From Pollenia angustigena (Eukaryota > Arthropoda > Insecta > Diptera > Polleniidae): 64,000 nucleotides of DNA. How positions within the stretch are numbered: position 1 is the first letter of the stretch; the number at the start of each line of letters is the position of its first letter. The notes below the pieces were generated by a model, which was not told the DNA's origin, ran no database searches, and saw only the letters and a program-made list of their open reading frames with translations. Shown piece by piece: positions 55,946 to 64,000 of this stretch. The DNA lies in contig OV884059.1 in NCBI GenBank assembly GCA_930367215.1, forward strand, positions 26,932,945 through 26,996,944, in the 5' to 3' direction. The position numbers and the translations under genes were made by a program.

Positions 55946-56149
55946 TCAACAATAAATTTCAAGTGTTTTTATCAAGAATAAAAACTGGGAATTAAGCACG
56001 AATAACAAAATCTTTTGAAATTAAAATTTTGTATTCCCAAAAATTGAAATTACTTTTTGATAATTTTTTAAAATATCAAAATTGGCATAGCACAGTCCGA
56101 TAGAGCATAAACAACTATAAGGGAACGTATATTTATTTTTTTCGCTAAC

Positions 56150-56445
56150 GTCAAAAAAGTTCACGCACCAACCAGGATGAAGTTTTTAAAATTTTTAATT
56201 TTCTTTTTGGTTAAGAAAAATCAATAATATGTTTATTTAAAACAAAAAATAGCTCAAGCATGAAATTTCATTAATATTTGGAGATGGTAAGAGATTTTTC
56301 CGCAAACTAAAACGTATCTTTAACCTTTTTTAATAAAAAAAAAAATTAAAAAAGAATAAAAAGCACCGTATAGAATTATAAATATTCAATATTGCATTGG
56401 TTTAGAAAAACCAATTGGTGCGTGAACTTTTTTGAAAAAAATTAC
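56150..56445. mobile_element. Foldback around AAAGTTCACGCACCAA
   Basis: 'aaaaaagttcacgcaccaa' at about 56154 is inverted as 'ttggtgcgtgaacttttttg' at about 56415. About 0.3 kb; TSD not resolved. Confidence 0.5.
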
Positions 56446-58475
56446 AAAAGATTATGATTTTCGTGGTTACTAGGATATGGTTGACCTCATGGTACTATGC
56501 CAAAAAATTGGTTATACCCCTAATGTATGTACATGTAATTTTTTTTAAGAATATTTTTAAAATTTCAGGACTAAAAATACATATCGTCACCTAAAAGACG
56601 AAATAACCTATCTACAGTTTTCAAAAGAGAGGGAAAAAACGTTATAAAATTGGAACTATTAACGATATTGAAACGAAAATGACACATTTTGATTACAATG
56701 AAATTAGTAATATATAACGGTTGAGATAATTTTGTTTTTCTAATCACAGCTTATGTTATGACACTTATGTAGGTTTTTTGGAATTGTAAAAATCTGAAAC
56801 CAAATAACCTTTCTGCAGTACTAATTAGTATGAATAAATAAAAACTTCTTTATACACATGAATATTAATACATTAAATAATTACAGTAGTAGTTTCTTTT
56901 ACTGGCTTAAGCAAAAACAAGTACTTAATGTTTGTTTAAATTACACTATGCAACAAAATTTAACTTTTATCGTGATTTTTGATGATTTATTTTTCTCTTT
57001 TTTTTGTGCGTAACGGTCCTCTAGGTACAAAAACTTTATCATTTGTAATATTACATGTTCAAAATTTTGCACACATATGCGTTATGATATAGGAATAAAA
57101 ATCCATAAAAAAACTCAATTTTGAAATTTTTGCAGATAGGTTATTAGGTCTTTAAGATGACGATATGTAAGTATGCAATTACATAGATAAGTCCTCACAT
57201 AGATTCAAATGACGACGAAAAATGTTCCAGTTCGCTTTGCTAGGATTGCGATACTCTTGAATGTACGTCGAGGAGCTTTCGATGTCGAAGATATTGGTGA
57301 TCTGACAACGAAATGCCACTCGATACTTGCCAGTTTTTAATATTAGTAAGTGTAACACCAGATTCAGACCGTGATTTAAAAATCGCCTTTCAATTCCTTT
57401 TTAAAATTGCTTCCAAAAATACAACAGATTCAAACGATGTCTGTTCTTCTTCTTTGCTTGCTTATTTGTAAATTAAAATAATTTAAATGCCCTCCATGTT
57501 TTGTATTGTTAATAGATGTTGCCACATTAAAATAAAAAATAAAATAAAGTAACATAACAAAAATACGCATGTGTGCAAAAGAAAATATAAAAATGACAGA
57601 GAACAGAAAATTTCATTTTTTCTCTACACCGTTCGCCAACAAACACCAAAAATCATGGAAAAAATCACGGTCTGAATCTAGTGTAAGATCTAAAACCTCC
57701 TGTTTAATAAGTCTGAGTTCGTACGGCTCATGTCTTGTTGACATGATTCTTCCTCTTTCTTCTTTGAACATGAATTGGCGTTCCCCAGCCAGTGTGAGCG
57801 TTTGCATCACATCCAATAATGCAAACGAGGCGGTTACAACTTCATGCTCGCTCGCTATTGATGAGATCCTCGTCTTAATAGACACTTTCCCCGTGGATAA
57901 ATTCTAAAAGATGTAAATAAAATACATAGATCTTTTCTGAAGAGGATAGCCCCTCAAGTCCTCGACGATACACACTTATAAATAATCTTACCTTTATCAT
58001 TGTGGAGCCCCTATATGGCCTTAGAGTAAGCACATGGTTCCTGTACTTTGGACTTTAAGAAAAATTCTTGACAAAAGTACGAAAAAACAGAAGTAAGGAA
58101 AAAACATGTTAAATCAATAAAAAAACAAATTTCGATTTACCAAAGGTTAAAATACAATTTGGTTTAAGGATTTATGTTTGACTATTGACGTCAGCAGTCG
58201 TCGATGGCTGCGAGTGTAAGACGGCAATCCCTCTGAGGAGATCGAGTGGTTACGATCGAAACATGTCGGCCAGGGTTCGAGCCCGGCTACAGTCAAGAAT
58301 GAAAAATTATCAATAACAATTTTAATTAATTTTCATGTTGTAAAATTCATTTCTTCATAATAATAATAATTAAATGAAAATTAAATTTGATGAACTAAAG
58401 CCTAATTAAAAATATTAAAAATTTGGATTAAAACCCATAAATAGTTCAACAAATAACCATAATACTAATTAAATT
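56446..58475. other. Unassigned region with one repeated fragment
   Basis: 57613-57885 (minus) has an open frame containing 'RQFMFKEERGRIMSTRHEPY', which recurs on the + strand at 3700-3780. It is therefore part of a dispersed repeat of unknown type. 58225-58290 holds 'cagggttcgagcccgg', a strong B-box-like motif (tRNA-derived SINE?). No other gene seen. Confidence 0.4.
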
Positions 58476-59482
58476 GAGGGACCGAAAATAACAGTTATAT
58501 TGGAATTTGAAAACAAAAAAAAACATATAGAAATAAATGGCGAAAAACTGATTCAAGTATACCATATTGTTCCTCATGCACTTGGGGGTTACCGCGTATT
58601 TCGATTCGAAAGAAATCATTTACGGATTCGAACAATTTGTACTGTGTATTACGATTTTCGTAATATTTGTTTCGAATAAACGGACGTTTTTCACACTTTA
58701 TTGAAAACAAAAAATCACTTTCTTAAAAGCCACTCTCTATTACGAACAAAAATTGTTCATCAAATTTCCCATTTTTTAAAAAATACAACCTCTGTCATCG
58801 TTTCGAACGATTACGAAAATCGTAATACACAGTACAAATGGTTCGAATCCGTAAATGATTTCTTTCGAATCGAAATACGCGGTAAATATCTTGATTTTTA
58901 TAATTTTGATTTTTATATTTTCGATCAAACTTAACAGTTATTTTTTGATTTTTATTTTTTTTTTTGAACAAAAATAACAGTTATTTTTTGATTTTTATTT
59001 TTTTGAACAAAAATAACTGTTATTTTTTCGATCAAAAATAACAGTTATTTTTTGATTTTTATTTTTTGGAGCAAAAATAAAAGTTATTCTCTAAACAAAT
59101 GTACGTGATTTAATAATCTAGTTGACTTTAAGTTTTTATTTTAGTGTGTAATTATCATAGGAATTCCTTATGCACATTAAAATAATTATTAAAGTCATCT
59201 AAATTATTAAAACTCGTACATTTATTTAGAGAATAACTTTTATTTTTGCTCGAAAAAATAAAAATCAATATATAACTGTTATTTTTGTTCGAAAAAATAA
59301 AAATCAAAAAAAAACTCTGTTATTTTGATCGAAAAAATAAAAATCAAAAAATAACAGTTATTTTTGTTCAAAAAAATAAAAATCAAAAAATAACTGTTAT
59401 TTTTGTTCAAAAAAATAAAAATAAAAAAATAACTGTTTTCCTCTGACTTTTATGAAAAAAGGCATAACTGTTACGGTCCCTG
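58476..59482. mobile_element. hAT-type foldback, second CAGGGACC-family member, 8-bp TSD
   Basis: Ends GAGGGACCGAAAATAACAG and inverted 'ataactgttacggtccctg', with perfect TSDs ATTAAATT (58468-58475, 59483-59490). The arms are tandem 'caaaaataacagttattttttgattttta' repeats (58920-59090 and, inverted, 59220-59440). A second palindrome is nested at 58589-58885. Confidence 0.87.
58589..58885. mobile_element. Foldback, TTACCGCGTATTTCGATTCG ends
   Basis: About 65 bp at each end are inverse copies (ttaccgcgtatttcgattcg, aaagaaatcatttacggatt, cgaac). A related single motif occurs at about 47824. TSD unresolved. Confidence 0.7.
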
Positions 59483-59857
59483 ATTAAATTATCTATATAA
59501 ATAAAAATCAATGTTGTTCGTTAGGCATTGCATCAGTTGAGAACGGCTGGACCGATTTGGACGATTTTTTCTTTTTTAATGATCGCCATGGTTTAACTTA
59601 GGTTTTAACGGAAAGAACATATTGCTCCGCCCACTTTTTTGGATTTACCTAAAATCAGAAAACGGCTGCATCGATTTTACTAATTTTTCTTTCAAATGTT
59701 CGTATCAGGCGCGGATTCAGGGGGGAAATAAGGAAACTCCCCCCCCCCCCCCTAAATTAAAAAATATGTTTTGTTTATTTCGATAATACAAGAATTCCCA
59801 ATAATAATATTTTTTTTTAAGAACAACATTTTTGGAAATCTCAGCAAGGTTTTTTGT

Positions 59858-60000
59858 TTTTTTTTTATTGAATCTAACGAAATTTTCAATAAGTATCCAA
59901 ATCTTAATCTAATAGTAATTTATTAGATATTTCCAATGAAACATCTAGTTTACCGTATTCAAATACTTATTGTTCTACATTCAATCCCAGCAAGTGCCAT
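59858..60000 (-). mobile_element. Truncated Jockey LINE 3' end
   Basis: Poly-T followed by 'attgaatct..cgaa..tt..aat..gtatccaaatcttaat' parallels 48665-48790, the 3' UTR of the Jockey element. Dead-on-arrival fragment. Confidence 0.55.
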
Positions 60001-60416
60001 CTATGTATATCCAAAGAGTAAACGTTTGACTTCAAAATACGCGCGGTTGAATTATTAATAAGCCTTAGTATATGCAATATTTATGTATATATGTATGTTT
60101 TATATGAATTAAAATTCTATTCGATAATTTTTGACGAAAGCACGGATTTGTCGGTGAAAAGCTAGATTTCCTTATCTTTAAGATATTTCAACATACAACG
60201 AAAAGTTGTAAGTGATGAATTTATTGGCTTTGCTGTAAAAGCATTTGAAGAGGCTTCAAAGGACGTTGATGTGTCAAGTGATGCGAAGGCACTATCATCA
60301 ATAGTTCTTAAAGCTTTGACAAATTTTAGGTCTTGAACTAAAAAATTGTGTAGGAGTTGGAACAAATGGGTGTCCTCTGATGTCAGCAGAAAATAAAGTT
60401 GTTAAAAAAACCTGTA

Positions 60417-61035
60417 CCCATGTTCTGTAACTACAGTGAGAAAAAGAGATTACGTCGTTACGTTATAAATGTCATAGCACTGCACTCGAAGCCGATATGA
60501 CATTGCAGACGTTGAGAACGCCACTAACACATATCGTTGATGACGACCAAAATTTACTCAAATTCAAAATTTTTCTACGACGGCGGCGAAAATACAACCG
60601 TCGGCTTTACCAAATAATGTTACGTAAGACTTTAATGTTTGTTGTTTGGAAACGAACTTTGAAAACATTCATATATTTTATAAAAATGTTAAAAGCAAAA
60701 TAATTAAAACAAAAAAGAACAAAATATTATTATTATTATTCTTTGTATTTGCATTTTTATTTGTTTTTTAGTGTTAAAATTTTTCTCGCCCCATTTTTAT
60801 TCGTGAGTTTATTTGACAGTTCAAAGCGGGAACTCTTCTCGCAAAAATGTTACAGACACACTTTTTCTGTAAATTGGCGAGTAATTTCCTTACGTGACAG
60901 CTAGTACTCGCCTAAAAAAGTTACAGACACAGTTTAGTGAGAAAAACAGCTGTTTGTTTCAATATATGGCATTTTTGTTTCATTTCGCACATTTCAATCG
61001 AAAAGTTTCTCGACGCGAGAGTTACAGAACATGGG
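60417..61035. mobile_element. Complete CCCATGTTCTGTAAC inverted-repeat element
   Basis: Ends CCCATGTTCTGTAACTACAG and inverted GAGTTACAGAACATGGG, 619 bp. It is the only uninterrupted copy here; pieces of others lie at 4171, 6690 and 8219. The TSD could not be identified. No transposase. Confidence 0.7.
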
Positions 61036-61229
61036 CACTGGAAACCGCGACAAATGCGAAACAAACGCCATGCTATTCCCATAAATCAAACAACTCAATT
61101 TCAAAAAGCAATAAAGTGCCATTAATATAGGGCTGCCTGAAGTTTGAACCTATCAACCAGGACACATAGATAAAATGGATAAAAAATTACACCAACAAAA
61201 AAGTTTTTTTAATACATATGTATGTATAT

Positions 61230-62646
61230 TAGAGCGACTCAAGTTGTATGGAAGCAAAATTCGTACTCGATGTACCCTCCTAAAAATGAACCTTGGACAT
61301 TTTTAAGATGACATTTTAAATATTTCTTCTCCAGGGTTGACCTCTCGTGAGCTGGACCAGTTTGAAAAAGGGTATATTTTTGCATGTTTTGTTACTTTAA
61401 GAATCTGTGTCCTTACCAACATATACAAGTTGGGTATCGTAAGAAAGGTTTTTTTAAGGTGCGTCCAACTGTATATAAAATTTGTCCAAGGACGATCATC
61501 CATGTCCTTTTTTAAGGATTTTCTGTAAAAAAAAAACGGTTTTTGAATTTTTTGTTCGGGGTTGTTTGTAATAAAAGTGCCAAATTAACATATTTTAATC
61601 TTTAGTCGATTTAATTAAATACGTGTCTCAGCTTTTTTTGAAATTCGTGCTATTTCGCGTTTTGACAAAAATGCAAAGGGGTGGTAACCCTTTGTTTTAA
61701 ATAGGGCAATATGGGTATCAAATTTTATCTTTTGCCAAGTATATCATCTTTGTATGTAAATAATTTAGATTTGTGCAAATTAGATTCATTTTACACGGTG
61801 CTCTGGAATATATATATATGTAAATGCGATTTTGTAGTAACTCTAATATGATAACGGATTAAGTTTCTAGATCATGTATGGATGAAAATAGGACTAAAGA
61901 AAGAAAAAAAGAAATGATCCACGACTTTTTGGCGGCATATTTTTTTCGCAAATTAAAAAAAAATTCAGGTCGTGGATCATTTCTTTGTTTCTTTCTTTAG
62001 TCGTATTTTCATCCATACATGATCTAGAAACTAAATCCGTTATCATATTAGAGTTACTACAAAATCGCATTTATATATATTCCAGAGCACCGTGTAAAAT
62101 GCATCTAATTTGCACAAATCTAAATTATTTACATACAAAGATGATATACTTGGCAAAAGATAAAATTTGATACCCATATTGCCCTATTTAAAACAAAGGG
62201 TTACCACCCCTTTGCATTTTTGTCAAAACGCGAAATAGCACGAATTTCAAAAAAAGCTGAGACACGTATTTAATTAAATCGACTAAAGATTAAAATATGT
62301 TAATTTGGCACTTTTATTACAAACAACCCCGAACAAAAAATTCAAAAACCGTTTTTTTTTTACAGAAAATCCTTAAAAAAGGACATGGATGATCGTCCTT
62401 GGACAAATTTTATATACAGTTGGACGCACCTTAAAAAAACCTTTCTTACGATACCCAACTTGTATATGTTGGTAAGGACACAGATTCTTAAAGTAACAAA
62501 ACATGCAAAAATAGACCCTTTTTCAAACTGGTCCAGCTCACGAGAGGTCAACCCTGGAGCCGAAATGTTTAAAATGAAATCTTAAAAAAGTCCAAGGTTC
62601 ATTTTAAGGAGGGTACATCGAGCACTTTTTTTGGTGAGTCGCTCTA
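61230..62646. mobile_element. 1.4-kb near-perfect palindrome, 8-bp TSD
   Basis: Arms 61230-61925 and 61969-62646 are inverse copies separated by a 43-bp spacer. Ends are TAGAGCGACTC and inverse, with perfect TSDs ATGTATAT (61222-61229, 62647-62654). TAGAG and the 8-bp duplication fit hAT. Both arms contain the same short open frame (61337-61528 and its mirror 62551-62360), which is a by-product of the palindrome. Confidence 0.92.
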
Positions 62647-62654
62647 ATGTATAT

Positions 62655-64000
62655 GTATGTAAAAACCATCCAATTTTAATTTTTAAATCCAACAATATAT
62701 GAGGCTATTAGTGCAGAACCCACAATTTAATTTGGTTACGGTTCTGGTGTAAGAAATGTTCTTTGCACTGTTGTTTACAATGCAATAGTTGAGTTAGCCA
62801 ACTGTTTGTATCCAAAACAGATGGCGCTAGAAACGTAGTTTTGCAAACCAAGTACTATAGTGCAAGAGTAGTGTTAACTCCGCATTATCTCATAATAAGT
62901 AGTCTGGGGTTACACCACTTCTGCGCTGATAGCCTCATATATAAAACAAATTAACGTCTACTTCATGTACATAAAAATGATGAAAAATAATAAAAAGTTG
63001 AGCTTAAAATGTTCTAAACTATAATACTTTTCAGAAGATTGCACTTTTTCTAGAACTTAATTTCGTTCTTTGATTTATCTTATATATAAATACGGAAGCA
63101 ATAACTAACTAACTCACTGTTTATATGTCTATTTCTTAATGAAAATTCTTGTTTTTAAGTGATGCCAGATGGAAAATTTATTCATTTAGTAGCACTGTAT
63201 GTATATAAACTTTTTATTTTTTAAATGAAAAAGATCAAAAATTATTGTGTATTTTTGAATTTTTTGCACATTTTTGATTTAATTTTACTTTTGTTGTCAT
63301 ATGAATGTGCCACATAGAAATAAAAACGGTTAAAAGTGTGGCAATGCTTAAAATCTTATTTGCAAATAGTGGCGTTAATCAGGAATTGTTTTCATGAGTT
63401 AGCTATTCCCAAATAAAAATTTAATTCACTGTTTATGCGGCAGTATTCTCTACTTGCAATATATTTATTTGCGAATAAGTGGTGCGTATAAACGTAGTAA
63501 CATATGTGCACAAATGTATAAACGACGGTTATGCTTTATGTTGTTCTCCCAATATGTTTTTGTTTTCATTTTGCACTTGCAAACACACATGTATAAACGT
63601 ATTAGGACAGGGTTACCTTAGTAATTTAAAAAAATGAAGTCGCGCAAAAACGTCGTTTAGAAAAATAAAAGTCGGAAACTTTTTTAATGACTTTTCACGA
63701 CGATCTGTGTTTCTATTTTTTACTTTGATAACATTTCATGAAAATCTTATAAATAAATTATGGGGATATGCACAATATATTTTTTTTTTCTAAATTTTTG
63801 GAATAAAAGTGTTTAAAAAGCATTTTAATTTATCCTATAGACACACGTACAAAGATAGGTGAATAGTGAATTTAGCCGTTCTCTTAAAATGTGTACGATT
63901 TTATTGTACAACGCACAGGTTCTCTCAAAAGTAAATGTGAAGTGGTCGAATTTCGGCCACCGGGCGATCCTAGTAGTTATAAAACAGGCAGCATGTCATA
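62655..64000. other. No gene recognised
   Basis: AT-rich sequence without a supported ORF, RNA or transposon boundary. Confidence 0.4.

Larger units (their letters stand above)
54540..56065 (+). repeat. Hammerhead-bearing repeat, two plus-strand units
   Basis: 'ttacaactacaattaatgttgagagaatttc' begins units at about 54547 and 55017 (470-bp period). The second unit is split by the Harbinger element 55166-55833 and ends 'ttgaaattactttttgata' at 56062. No ORF in the unit. Confidence 0.8.

Noticed and set aside
60417..61035. hAT assignment for the CCCATGTTCTGTAAC element
   Set aside because: No 8-bp or other target duplication could be found at its edges, so the superfamily is left open.
61337..61528. 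63-codon frame with an identical partner at 62360-62551
   Set aside because: Duplicated because it lies in both arms of a palindrome; no protein similarity recognised.

Overview
This window looks like AT-rich, transposon-dense nuclear DNA of a higher fly (Diptera; a calyptrate such as a blowfly or house-fly relative is my inference from gene style and repeat content). It holds one clear host gene. Almost everything else is nested mobile-element debris.

Host gene, 24630-42259, + strand. Five exons with good GT/AG junctions and matching phases join into one reading frame of about 4,433 codons. The product is a giant, mostly disordered, charged nuclear-type protein. It has a short helical N-terminus, repeated acidic-tryptophan and DPR motifs, about 23 C2H2 zinc fingers in three clusters, and a PLDLS (CtBP-type) motif near the C-terminus. 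I could not name the orthologue. Introns 2 and 4 carry transposon insertions.

Left flank, 1-24600. Layered non-autonomous DNA transposons, many delimited to the base by target-site duplications (TSDs). (i) A CAAGGCGAATT / CAAGGTATATT hAT-type MITE superfamily with 8-bp TSDs, with further members in the gene's intron 2. (ii) PIF/Harbinger-type elements with TTA/TAA TSDs, one keeping remnants of both transposase and MADF ORFs. (iii) A TAGGCTTGCCA element (14706-16887) that encloses a gene-like two-exon coding fragment with its 59-bp intron. (iv) A CAGGGCTGTCAG element (11294-13060). (v) A 2-kb foldback carrying 82-bp tandem repeats. Fragments of a pogo/Tigger transposase and of LINE reverse transcriptase also occur.

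Right flank, 42800-64000. A 3.56-kb hAT element with a dead transposase (44169-47727) contains a second 8-bp-TSD element, which in turn contains a tandem repeat with a hammerhead-ribozyme motif. A Jockey-type LINE (48.66-53.05 kb, minus strand) sits inside a decayed RNase H-bearing LINE. Next comes an inverted tandem array (53.8-56.07 kb) of the same hammerhead-bearing ~475-bp unit, interrupted by a Harbinger element. Then follow a CAGGGACC foldback (58476-59482), an inverted-repeat element (60417-61035) and a 1.4-kb near-perfect palindrome with 8-bp TSDs (61230-62646).

The most unusual signal is the ORF-less, tandem, hammerhead-containing repeat family, which resembles animal retrozymes or Penelope-type terminal repeats. 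Next is the gene-fragment capture inside a DNA transposon.
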